The translations under genes were made by a program, and so were the position numbers. 20,115 nt of DNA from positions 1 through 20,115 of the forward strand of contig CANFIE010000023.1 in the NCBI GenBank assembly GCA_947446625.1. Direction: 5' to 3'. Below, piece by piece: positions 7,898 through 15,369 of the stretch. The stretch comes from Acetobacteraceae bacterium (GTDB lineage Bacteria; Pseudomonadota; Alphaproteobacteria; Acetobacterales; Acetobacteraceae). Numbering within the stretch: position 1 is the first letter of the stretch; the number at the start of each line of letters is the position of its first letter. The notes beneath the pieces are model-generated. The model was not told the DNA's origin. It did no database searches and saw nothing but the letters and a program-made list of their open reading frames with translations.

Positions 7898-8838
7898 GCG
7901 CGCCACGTGTCACGCAGCGCAACGGCAGCGTGCTGGATGGCCATGTCGGAGGCGCCGATGAAGCGGCCCATGGTGAGGAATGCGTGCATCTGATCGTTCA
8001 TGTGCACATGCTGCACCCGTACGCCTTCCGCCGATAGCCGCTGCGCGTAGATGATGCCTTCGTCGCACAATGGGTCGTAGTGGCAGGTGAGGATGAGCGC
8101 GGGCGGCAGGCCGGCATGACTGGCGGCACGCAAAGGCGAGGCGCGCCAATCGGCGATTTGCGCCTTGTCGGTGATGTAGTGGTTGATGAACCACTTCATG
8201 GTGGCGTGGGTGAGGATGAAGCCTTCCTGCACGCGCTCACACGACGGCGTGCTGGCGGCCATGTCCACCGCCGGATAGACCAGCCATTGGAAGCAGGGCA
8301 GCGGGAAGGCGCCGTCGCGTGCCATCAGCGCCACCACGGTGGCCAGATTGCCGCCAGCGCTGTCACCACCCACGGCGATGCGCGCCGCGTCGATCTTCAG
8401 CGCGGCGGCATTGGCGCAGACCCAGGCATAGGCGGCGGCGCTGTCATTCACGGCTGCCGGAAAGACGTGTTCCGGCGCCATGCGGTAGTCCACCGCCACC
8501 ACGGCGCATTGCGCTGCATTGGCCAGCGTGCGGCAAACCTGATCATGGCTGTCGAGATCACCAATAACCCACCCGCCGCCGTGAAAGTAAACCAGTGCGG
8601 GCAACACGGCATCAGGCGCCGTGCCGGCACCGCGATAGTGCCGCAGGCGGATTTCACCGAGCGGACCGGGGCAGGAGAGGTTCTGCACCAACGCCACCTC
8701 AGGCGGCTCGGGCTGCATCACGGCGCGGGACTTGGCCGAAACCTCACGCGCTTCCGCGGGCGTGAGGGTATGCATCGGCGGGCGCCCGCTTTCCTTGATG
8801 ATGTTCAGCACGAAGGCTGTCTCGGGGTGCAGCGGCAT
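7894..8838 (-). CDS. Alpha/beta hydrolase, HSL-type esterase/lipase
   Basis: A 314-residue serine hydrolase of the hormone-sensitive lipase (type IV esterase) family. The oxyanion-hole motif HGGGW is at 86-90 and the nucleophile elbow GDSAGGN at 158-164 with Ser160. Asp255 in DPLCDEG and His285 in MHAF complete the triad. There is no signal peptide, so it is cytoplasmic. ATG at 8838 has GGAGAGG 8 nt upstream. It lies 45 nt after the alcohol dehydrogenase gene and overlaps the SDR start by 4 nt. These enzymes cleave short-chain esters. In this operon it could open a lactone or hydrolyse an ester intermediate (inference). Confidence 0.93.
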   Translation of the reverse strand: MPLHPETAFVLNIIKESGRPPMHTLTPAEAREVSAKSRAVMQPEPPEVALVQNLSCPGPLGEIRLRHYRGAGTAPDAVLPALVYFHGGGWVIGDLDSHDQVCRTLANAAQCAVVAVDYRMAPEHVFPAAVNDSAAAYAWVCANAAALKIDAARIAVGGDSAGGNLATVVALMARDGAFPLPCFQWLVYPAVDMAASTPSCERVQEGFILTHATMKWFINHYITDKAQIADWRASPLRAASHAGLPPALILTCHYDPLCDEGIIYAQRLSAEGVRVQHVHMNDQMHAFLTMGRFIGASDMAIQHAAVALRDTWRA

Positions 8839-8883
8839 CAGCGCATCCTCTCCGTTTCTTTGTTTGCGCGCAGTTTATGGCGG

Positions 8884-10047
8884 CTACCAGGCCTGGTCCA
8901 GCAAGCTGCGCACCGTGGCGGCGTTGGTGATGGGGCGCGGGTTGGTGGGAATCCAGCGGTCATGCATCGCCATCTCGGCAATGTGGTCCAGCTGTTCCGG
9001 CTTTACGCCCGTGTCGCGAATGCGGCCCGGCAGGCCGAGATCAGCGACGAGATTGGCGACGTGGTCGGCGGCGGGAATGCTTGCGTCGCCGAAGGCTTCG
9101 CTGACCAGGCGCTGGCGCGCGGCGTTGACCGAGAGATTGTAGCGCAGCACGGTAGGCAGCATGACGCAGCTGGTGTAGCCGTGCGGCACTTTCGCGGCAC
9201 CGCCGAGTGCGTGGCCGATGCCGTGGCTGGCGCCCTTTTCCACACCGCTTTGCGAACCAACCATGCTGAGCCAGGCGCCGTTGAGGCAATCGAGATAGGC
9301 GCTCTCGTCACCCGGGCGTTGCTTCACGCCGCGCAGCCCGCGTGAGAGCAGCCGCAGCGCCTGCATCGAGGCACCTTCGCTGAACGGGTTGCCGCTGACG
9401 GAGCAGATATCCTCCACAGCGTGGTCCACGGCGCGGATGCCGGTGGAGAGCCATAGCCATTCCGGCGTGCGGTGCGAGAGTGAGGGGTCCAGCACCACGG
9501 CGCGGGCCATCATGGCGACGTGATAGATTGCCTGCTTGTGGCCGCGGGCGATGTCGGTAACACCCGCGCCGCTGCTGAAATCGCCGGCCGAGAGCGTGGT
9601 GGGCACGCAGACCATGGGCACGGTGGGTGCTTCCATCTGCGGGATGATGCGCTTGCCATCGACAATGCGCGTGGCGAGGCGGTCGAAGTCATCCGGCTGG
9701 CGCAGATTGTTGGCAAGGCCGAGGCGCACAACCTTGCCGGCATCGGTGACGCTGCCGCCGCCCAGCGTGACGACGAAATCGGTGCCAGCATCGCGTGCCG
9801 CATTGGTCGCCTCGATGACATCGCCACGTGGGGTGTGGCTGGACATGCGGTTCCAGCTGGCCACCATGCGGCCATGCAGCGCGCGGGAGAGACGATCCAC
9901 CCAGTCGGTCTCGCGGCTGATGGTGCCGCCGACCATGAGGAAGACGCGCTTGGCGCCGGCGCGGTCGGCTTCCTGCGTCACGGCTTCGGCGAAGCTGGCG
10001 CCGCTGTGGACGCGTTGCATGGGCGGGTAGTTGAAGATGGTGGCCAT
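8884..10047 (-). CDS. Iron-type alcohol dehydrogenase family protein (maleylacetate reductase-like)
   Basis: A 387-residue protein of the iron-containing alcohol dehydrogenase superfamily, which includes maleylacetate reductases. The dinucleotide motif GGGSVTDAGK spans 96-105. By eye alignment to FucO-type enzymes, metal ligands correspond to His209 (DHAVE), His275 (ASHGIGH) and His289 (VPHG). The usual first ligand, Asp in GMDALTH, is Arg205 in GIRAVDH, with Asp208 beside the histidine. Metal use may therefore differ, as suggested for maleylacetate reductases. ATG at 10047 has AGGAG upstream, 9 nt after the oxygenase beta stop. Placement after a ring oxygenase fits reduction of a ring-cleavage product or oxidation of an alcohol. 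The exact reaction is unknown. Confidence 0.9.
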   Translation of the reverse strand: MATIFNYPPMQRVHSGASFAEAVTQEADRAGAKRVFLMVGGTISRETDWVDRLSRALHGRMVASWNRMSSHTPRGDVIEATNAARDAGTDFVVTLGGGSVTDAGKVVRLGLANNLRQPDDFDRLATRIVDGKRIIPQMEAPTVPMVCVPTTLSAGDFSSGAGVTDIARGHKQAIYHVAMMARAVVLDPSLSHRTPEWLWLSTGIRAVDHAVEDICSVSGNPFSEGASMQALRLLSRGLRGVKQRPGDESAYLDCLNGAWLSMVGSQSGVEKGASHGIGHALGGAAKVPHGYTSCVMLPTVLRYNLSVNAARQRLVSEAFGDASIPAADHVANLVADLGLPGRIRDTGVKPEQLDHIAEMAMHDRWIPTNPRPITNAATVRSLLDQAW

Positions 10048-10056
10048 GGTGAACTC

Positions 10057-10518
10057 CTACAGCGGAATGGCGAGCAAGGTGTCGATGCGCGATGAATCGC
10101 AGACCACCACACGCTCCAGCAGTTTCAGCGCACCCGCTTCATCGCGGGCGAAAACATCCAGGTAGCGGCCAGTAACGAAGAGTTCGGTGCCGCCATCGCG
10201 CATGATGCGCGCGACCATGAAGGGGGTTTCAGCCCGCGCCGTGCCATCGGCCTGCGGCTCCACGAAGGGCAGGCCGAGCAGGTGGCGATAGCTGTGACGT
10301 TCGTAGATGTTGGCTTCGCGCAGCGCGGTGATGCGGTCCACCAGCATGGCGCGGCTATTGGCCCAGATCAGCCCGGCGGGCAGGCCACGGCGGTGATTAT
10401 CCACGGTGGTGACGCGATAATGCGCGTTGGGCAGGAAATACTCGGGCCAGCCTTCCAGCCGGTCGTCGTCAATGCAGCGGGCGTAGGCGGCCTGGAAGCC
10501 GTGGATTTCGTTCAGCAC
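10057..10518 (-). CDS. Aromatic ring-hydroxylating dioxygenase beta subunit
   Basis: A 153-residue protein with the cystatin-like fold of Rieske oxygenase beta subunits, which give structural support to the alpha hexamer or trimer. The opening LNEIHGFQAAYARCIDDDRL, then WPEYF, NSRAMLVDRITALREANIYE and YRHLLG match small subunits of the anthranilate/salicylate-oxygenase branch. No ATG fits. GTG at 10518, 2 nt after the alpha stop, gives the expected length and N-terminus. The frame extends further upstream into alpha, but that part is arginine- and glycine-rich shadow sequence. Start by translational coupling with alpha is likely, as only a weak GGGG lies ahead. Confidence 0.92.
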   Translation of the reverse strand: MLNEIHGFQAAYARCIDDDRLEGWPEYFLPNAHYRVTTVDNHRRGLPAGLIWANSRAMLVDRITALREANIYERHSYRHLLGLPFVEPQADGTARAETPFMVARIMRDGGTELFVTGRYLDVFARDEAGALKLLERVVVCDSSRIDTLLAIPL

Positions 10519-10520
10519 TG

Positions 10521-11747
10521 TCAGTACCCCGTGGCCGTGCGATAGGCCTTCCAGAAGCCGCGCACCGAGGCTTCCGTCGCGCGTGTGTCGCTGCTCTCGG
10601 CGGCGTGGCCGCCCATCTCCAGGACCGCCAACTGGTCCTGCGCTGCCGCCGCACCGCGCTGCACGAAGCCACCGACGCAGCCATCCTCCATGGAGACGAA
10701 GCCGGCGGCGCCGACCAGGTTGCATTGCTTGAGGCGCATCAGACGTTGCTCGGGCGTGTCCTCGGCGAATCCAAGATAGGTCCAGTGCAGGTCGGTTTGC
10801 GCCACGCCGCGTGGCACCACCTGGCGCACGGCAATGCAGTTCTGGATTTGCTGCAGCACGAAGGTGGGAAAGACGCTGAGGATTTGCAGGGTGATGTTGT
10901 CGCCGAATTCCTGGAAGCCGTGCAGGAGCGAGGGATCAGCCAGGCGGAAATCACTGTCGGAGCGGATTTGCTGCTGGGCGTATTCGGCGCCGGCGGCACC
11001 GGCCTCGATGGCGCTCCAGCTCACATGGTTGCCGCCGCTTTCGCTGACGATGAGGCCGCCCTTCTGCGTCAGGCGATTGACCTCAAAGGTGGTGAAGAAC
11101 AGGTGCAGCAGGCTGGCGTGGTAGCTGTCGCGCACATTCTCGGTATAGAGCTTCCAGTTGTTCGGCAGGGCCTGGGTGAAGCGGCCCAGCACCTCGGGCG
11201 TGCGGCCGTTCAGCACGCGGCGAATGCGCGTCACGATCTCGGGGCCGAGATAGTCTTCCAGCGGCGGCGTGGCATCACTCAGCGTGCCGAAGACCAGGCC
11301 GCAAATGGTGGCGACGCGCAGCTTGCGCGGGCAATGCTCGTCCAGCTTGAAGTCCTTCGGCATGCCGCCCTTGCCGGCAATGCCGTTGCGGAAGGCAACG
11401 CCCTTCAGCGTGCCGGTCATGTCGTAGCGCCAGGCGTGATAGACGCAGGTGAAATCCTTGGTGTTGCCGCCATCCTCCAGCGCAATCAGCGCACCGCGAT
11501 GGGCGCAGCGATTCTCGAAGGCGTGCAGCGCGCCCTCGGCATCTCGCGCCACCACCACGGGCAGGTTGCCAACATGCGTGGTGCGGTAGTCGCCAGGATT
11601 GGCGATCTCGGCTTCAAGGCAAAGGTAGTGCCAGCAGGCGCCGCGGAACACGGCGGCCTGTTCCTTGGCCAGCACGTCGTCTCGCTGGAACACCCAGTAG
11701 GGCACCTGATGCAGTGAGCCCGGCGGCCAGGCGATATCGAGCGGCAT
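10521..11747 (-). CDS. Rieske aromatic ring-hydroxylating dioxygenase alpha subunit
   Basis: A 408-residue catalytic subunit. The Rieske [2Fe-2S] ligands are Cys81-x-His83 (NRCAHRG) and Cys101-x2-His104 (CVYHAW). The mononuclear iron site lies in NWKLYTENVRDSYHASLLH, with His210 and His215, plus Asp355 in SMEDG as the likely third ligand. Asp207 is the bridging aspartate between Rieske and iron centres. The phrases FTCVYHAWRYD and GLVFGT and the two-subunit layout point to the anthranilate/salicylate/halobenzoate oxygenase group. ATG at 11747 has GAGGAG upstream, 10 nt after the Bug gene stop. The long upstream open frame overlaps that gene and is rejected. No ferredoxin or reductase is encoded here, so electrons must come from proteins encoded elsewhere. 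It very probably hydroxylates an aromatic acid. Confidence 0.94.
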   Translation of the reverse strand: MPLDIAWPPGSLHQVPYWVFQRDDVLAKEQAAVFRGACWHYLCLEAEIANPGDYRTTHVGNLPVVVARDAEGALHAFENRCAHRGALIALEDGGNTKDFTCVYHAWRYDMTGTLKGVAFRNGIAGKGGMPKDFKLDEHCPRKLRVATICGLVFGTLSDATPPLEDYLGPEIVTRIRRVLNGRTPEVLGRFTQALPNNWKLYTENVRDSYHASLLHLFFTTFEVNRLTQKGGLIVSESGGNHVSWSAIEAGAAGAEYAQQQIRSDSDFRLADPSLLHGFQEFGDNITLQILSVFPTFVLQQIQNCIAVRQVVPRGVAQTDLHWTYLGFAEDTPEQRLMRLKQCNLVGAAGFVSMEDGCVGGFVQRGAAAAQDQLAVLEMGGHAAESSDTRATEASVRGFWKAYRTATGY

Positions 11748-11757
11748 GGGGGTCTCC

Positions 11758-12732
11758 TCAGTCCAGCGTGACATTGGCGGAGCGGATGACGCCGCTCCAG
11801 CGCGTGGCTTCCTCGGCGAAGAAGGCAGCGGTTGCTTCGGGCGGTTGGCCCACCGGCTCGGCGCCCAGCTCGCGGTAGCGCGCCACCAGCGCCGGTGCGC
11901 GCAGCGCCTGCGCCGCCTGGGCGCTGATGCGCGCGGCAATGGCGGCCGGCGTGCCGGGTGGCGCGGCCAGCGCGAACCAGGCGGCCGAGATGAAATCGGC
12001 AATGCCGGCTTCGGCGGCGGTGGGCACTTCGGGGATGACGCTGGCGCGTTGAGCTTCCGTGACTGCGAGGATGCGCAGCCGGCCGCCCTGGTATTGCGGC
12101 AGCGCGGCGGTGAGGTTGCCGAACATCACATCCACCTGGCCGGCCACCACATCCACCAGCGCGGGCGCTTCGCCCCGATAGGGCACGTGCACCAGACGGG
12201 TGCCGGTCAGGGCCTCGAACATCGCGCCAGTGAGGTGCGACGTGCTGCCATTGCCCTGGCTGGCGAAGGTGATTTCGCCGGGGCGGCGGCGCGCTTCGGC
12301 CACCAGTTCCGCCACGTTGCGCGCGGCAAGGCGCGGGCCGGCGACGATCAGGTTCGGCACCTTGGCCATGACAGTGATGGGCACGAAGCACGTGGGGTCG
12401 AACGGCAATTGCCGGTAGAGGAAGCGGTTGATGACCAGCGGGCCGGGTGGGCTGGCAAAGATCGTGTGGCCATCAGGCTCGGCCCGCGCCATGGCCTGGG
12501 CGCCGATATTGCCGCCAGCACCAGGCAGGTTCTCCACCACCACATTCTGCTGCCATACGGGGCGAAGCTGGTCCATCAGCGTGCGTGTGAGGATATCGGC
12601 GGCACCACCGGCGGGGAAGGGAATCACCACGCGAATTTGCCGCTGGGGAAAGGCATCGGCTGATTGCGCGCGGGCCACAACAGGCACGGCCAGCGCGCCC
12701 AGCAGCAGGTGGCGGCGTTGAAGATGCAGCAT
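11758..12732 (-). CDS. Bug/TctC-family periplasmic solute-binding protein
   Basis: A 324-residue protein with a twin-arginine-like leader (QRRHLLLGALAVPVVARAQS). Typical Bug landmarks are VIPFPAGGAADI, NVVVENLPGAGGNIGA, PDGHTIF and HVPYRGEAPALVD. It would bind a carboxylate in the periplasm. ATG at 12732 is 2 nt after the aconitase-family stop, with its G-rich ribosome-binding site inside that gene. The stop is 10 nt before the oxygenase alpha start. The tight coupling to an aconitase homologue and an oxygenase suggests that the bound acid feeds this operon, and a tricarboxylate or aromatic carboxylate is plausible. No TctA/TctB genes are present, so it must work with permeases encoded elsewhere or act in sensing. 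Confidence 0.93.
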   Translation of the reverse strand: MLHLQRRHLLLGALAVPVVARAQSADAFPQRQIRVVIPFPAGGAADILTRTLMDQLRPVWQQNVVVENLPGAGGNIGAQAMARAEPDGHTIFASPPGPLVINRFLYRQLPFDPTCFVPITVMAKVPNLIVAGPRLAARNVAELVAEARRRPGEITFASQGNGSTSHLTGAMFEALTGTRLVHVPYRGEAPALVDVVAGQVDVMFGNLTAALPQYQGGRLRILAVTEAQRASVIPEVPTAAEAGIADFISAAWFALAAPPGTPAAIAARISAQAAQALRAPALVARYRELGAEPVGQPPEATAAFFAEEATRWSGVIRSANVTLD

Positions 12733-12734
12733 GG

Positions 12735-15299
12735 TCAGCCCCCCAGTTCAGCGAAGACGAAGGGCAGGATGCCGCCGGCACGCCAGACCCGCCATTCATA
12801 CGGATTGTCGAGCCGGCAACGGAAGTTCAGCACCTGGGTGCTGCCATCGGCGCGGCGCAGCACGCCTTGCGGTGCATCACCCACCACAATGTCGAAGGTC
12901 TCGGTGCCATCCAGCCCCAGCGCGGCGGCGCCGGGCAATTCCAGCGGCAGCACGCCCATCATCACCAGGTTGCTGCGGTGAATGCGCTCAAAGCTTTCAG
13001 CGATGACGGCGCGGATGCCGAGCAGGCGGGCGCCCTTCGCCGCCCAGTCGCGTGACGACCCCGTGCCGTATTCGCGCCCGGCCACCACCACCAGCGGTGT
13101 GTGCTCGGCGGCGTAGCGTTCGGCGGCGGCGGGAATGGTCATCAGCTCGCCGCTGGGTTGGTGGCGGGTGAAGCCACCTTCGCGCCCGGCGGCCAGGGCG
13201 TTGCGCAGGCGGATATTGCCGAAGGTACCGCGCACCATCACCTCATGATTGGCGCGGCGGGTGCCGAAGCTGCCCCATTCGCGCGGCGGCACCTGGCGCT
13301 CGGCCAGATATTCGCCGGCGGGCGAGCCATGGGGGATGCGGTTGACCGGCGAGATGTGGTCGGTGGTGATGGAATCGCCCAGGCTCAACAGGGCGCGGGC
13401 GCCGAGGATGTCGCCGGCCTGGTTGGGCATGTCGAAATACGGCGGGCGACGGATGAAGGTGCTGCCGGGATTCCAGCGGAACAGCGCATCGCCGGCACCG
13501 GGCAGCGCGGCCCATTCGGCGGGCGCGGCAAACAGTGGGGCATAGGCGGTGCGAAAACCCTCGGCGCTCAGCGTGGCGCGCTGGGCGGCGGTGATATCCT
13601 CGGCGCTGGGCCAGATGTCCCGCAGGTACACAGCCTTGCCGCCATGGCCGGTGCCGAGTGGCTGAGAGGTGAGATCGATATCGATGCGGCCGGCGAGCGC
13701 ATAGGCGACGACGAGCGGCGGCGACATCAGGTAGGCGGCCTTGGCCTGCGGGTGGATGCGGCCTTCAAAATTGCGATTGCCGGAGAGCACGGCGCAGACC
13801 GAGAGATCCTGCTCGGTGATCTGCTGGGCGATGCTGTCCTCCAGCGCGCCGGAATTGCCGGCGCAGGTGCCGCAGCCAAAGCCGGTGAGGTTGAAGCCGA
13901 GGGTGTCGAGCGATTGCTGCAGGCCACTGGCTTCCAGGTATTGCGCCACCACGCGGGAGCCGGGGGTGAGCGAGGTTTTCACCCAGGGCGAGACACTGAG
14001 GCCCAGCGCCACGGCGTTTCGCGCCAGCAGCCCGGCGGCGAGCATGACGCCGGGGTTGGAGGTGTTGGTGCAGCTGGTGATGGCCGCCAACGCCACCGCG
14101 CCATGGCCGAAGCCGCTGGTGGCGGGCGTAACCTGCATGCCCTCGCGGAAGCTGGCCGGTACCTGGGCCAGCGGCACATGGTCCTGCGGGCGGCGCGGGC
14201 CGGCGGCGCTGGGCTGCACGGCGGCGATGTCGAATTCCATCATGCGGCTGAAGCGCGGTTCGGCGGCACCGGCCTCGCGCCACAGGCCTTGCAGGCGGGC
14301 ATAGGCTTCCACCAGCGCGCCGTCGCGGCCGGTGAGGTTGAGGTAGTCGATGGTGGCGCGGTCGATGGGGAAGAAGCCGCAGGTGCTGCCGTATTCCGGC
14401 GCCATATTGGCCAGGGTGGCGCGGTCCGCCACCGAGAGTGTGTCCAGCGCCGGGCCGCAGAACTCGACGAATTGCTCGACCACGCCGAGCTTGCGCAGTT
14501 GCTTCGTCAGCGTCAGCACAAGGTCGGTTGCGGTCACGCCTGGGGCCAGGGCGCCGAGCAGGCGCACGCCCACCACCGGCGGCAATTGCAGTACCAGCGG
14601 CTGGCCGAGCATGGCGGCCTCGGCCTCGATACCGCCGACGCCCCAGCCCAGCACGCCCAGCGCATTGGTCATGGTGGTGTGGCTGTCGGTGCCGATGACA
14701 CTGTCGGGCACCAGCATGTCGCCCGCGTTCCAGGCCACCTGGGCCAAATGCTCCAGGTTCACCTGATGCATGATGCCGGCGCCGGGCGGTGCCACGCGCA
14801 GGTTTCCGAAGGCGGTCTGTGCCCAGCGCAGAAAGCTGTAGCGCTCGACATTGTCGCGGTATTCGGTGGCCACGTTGCGCGCCATGGCGTCGGCCTGGCC
14901 GGCGCGTTCCACCACCAGGGAATGGTCCACGATGAAATCCACCGGCACCAGCGGGTTCACCTTGGCGGGGTCGCGGCCGGCCTGGCCCATGGCGTCGCGC
15001 ATGGCGGCGAGATCGACCAGCGCGGGAATGCCGGAGAAGTCCTGCATCAGCACGCGGGCCGGGCGGAAGGCCAGGCTGCGATCGGGCGCGGGGCCTTCGG
15101 CGCAGGCCAGCACGGCATCGATATCGGCCTGGGTGACCAGTTCCTCATCCTGATGGCGCAGCAGGTTTTCCAGCAGCACACGCAGGGAATAGGGCAGCGC
15201 GGCCAGGCGCGCGGCACCGCCGGCAGCGGCGGCCAGATCCAGCAGGCGGAAGCGCTGCCCGGCATGGTGCAGCGTACGGATGAATTGGGCGTTCCTCAT
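12735..15299 (-). CDS. Aconitase A-family hydratase
   Basis: With ATG at 15299 this is 854 residues; an in-frame GTG at 15335 would add 12. The four-domain AcnA/IRP architecture is complete. Landmarks are DSHTTM (205-210), GVLGWGVGGIEAEAAMLGQP (214-233) and NMAPEYG. Fe-S cysteines are Cys410 (SCTNTSNP), Cys476 and Cys479 (GCGTC). The swivel domain has GTRRANHEVMVRGTF and GREYGTGSSRDWAAKG, with the catalytic serine at 749. It is somewhat shorter than housekeeping AcnA (about 890), and its loop GCGTCAGNSGAL differs from the usual CTTCIGNSGPL type, so it may be a specialised paralogue rather than the TCA enzyme. AcnD (2-methylcitrate) is less likely because of the CGTC loop. First gene of the seven-gene operon, divergent from a Bug-crotonase pair. 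Confidence 0.92.
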   Translation of the reverse strand: MRNAQFIRTLHHAGQRFRLLDLAAAAGGAARLAALPYSLRVLLENLLRHQDEELVTQADIDAVLACAEGPAPDRSLAFRPARVLMQDFSGIPALVDLAAMRDAMGQAGRDPAKVNPLVPVDFIVDHSLVVERAGQADAMARNVATEYRDNVERYSFLRWAQTAFGNLRVAPPGAGIMHQVNLEHLAQVAWNAGDMLVPDSVIGTDSHTTMTNALGVLGWGVGGIEAEAAMLGQPLVLQLPPVVGVRLLGALAPGVTATDLVLTLTKQLRKLGVVEQFVEFCGPALDTLSVADRATLANMAPEYGSTCGFFPIDRATIDYLNLTGRDGALVEAYARLQGLWREAGAAEPRFSRMMEFDIAAVQPSAAGPRRPQDHVPLAQVPASFREGMQVTPATSGFGHGAVALAAITSCTNTSNPGVMLAAGLLARNAVALGLSVSPWVKTSLTPGSRVVAQYLEASGLQQSLDTLGFNLTGFGCGTCAGNSGALEDSIAQQITEQDLSVCAVLSGNRNFEGRIHPQAKAAYLMSPPLVVAYALAGRIDIDLTSQPLGTGHGGKAVYLRDIWPSAEDITAAQRATLSAEGFRTAYAPLFAAPAEWAALPGAGDALFRWNPGSTFIRRPPYFDMPNQAGDILGARALLSLGDSITTDHISPVNRIPHGSPAGEYLAERQVPPREWGSFGTRRANHEVMVRGTFGNIRLRNALAAGREGGFTRHQPSGELMTIPAAAERYAAEHTPLVVVAGREYGTGSSRDWAAKGARLLGIRAVIAESFERIHRSNLVMMGVLPLELPGAAALGLDGTETFDIVVGDAPQGVLRRADGSTQVLNFRCRLDNPYEWRVWRAGGILPFVFAELGG

Positions 15300-15369
15300 A
15301 CCGCAAACTTCGCATGACCTTGCCGCAGGGTCCACCGGCCGCTAGCGTTTGGGCAGGGAGAAACCGGAC
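15300..15369. promoter_or_regulatory. Divergent promoter region (70 bp)
   Basis: This short gap separates the starts of the aconitase-led minus operon and the plus-strand Bug-crotonase pair, so both promoters must lie here or inside the coding starts. A weak plus-strand match is TTGCCG (15320-15325) and TAGCGT (15343-15348) with a 17-bp spacer, which would leave a leader of only about 15 nt containing AGGGAG (15355-15360). No convincing operator dyad is seen. Confidence 0.35.

Noticed and set aside
10519..10725. Upstream extension of the oxygenase beta frame into alpha
   Set aside because: The extension is Arg/Gly-rich and overlaps the conserved end of alpha. GTG 10518 gives the family length.
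12735..15299. Naming the aconitase-family gene acnD (2-methylcitrate dehydratase)
   Set aside because: Its cluster loop has GCGTC and GNSG rather than the TTCNGMSG form expected for AcnD, and no prpB/prpC/prpF neighbours are present.
13101..15317. A 738-codon open frame on the plus strand opposite the aconitase-family gene
   Set aside because: It is rich in Gly, Ala, His and Gln with no recognisable domain and lies exactly opposite a strongly conserved gene. Such frames are common in GC-rich DNA.
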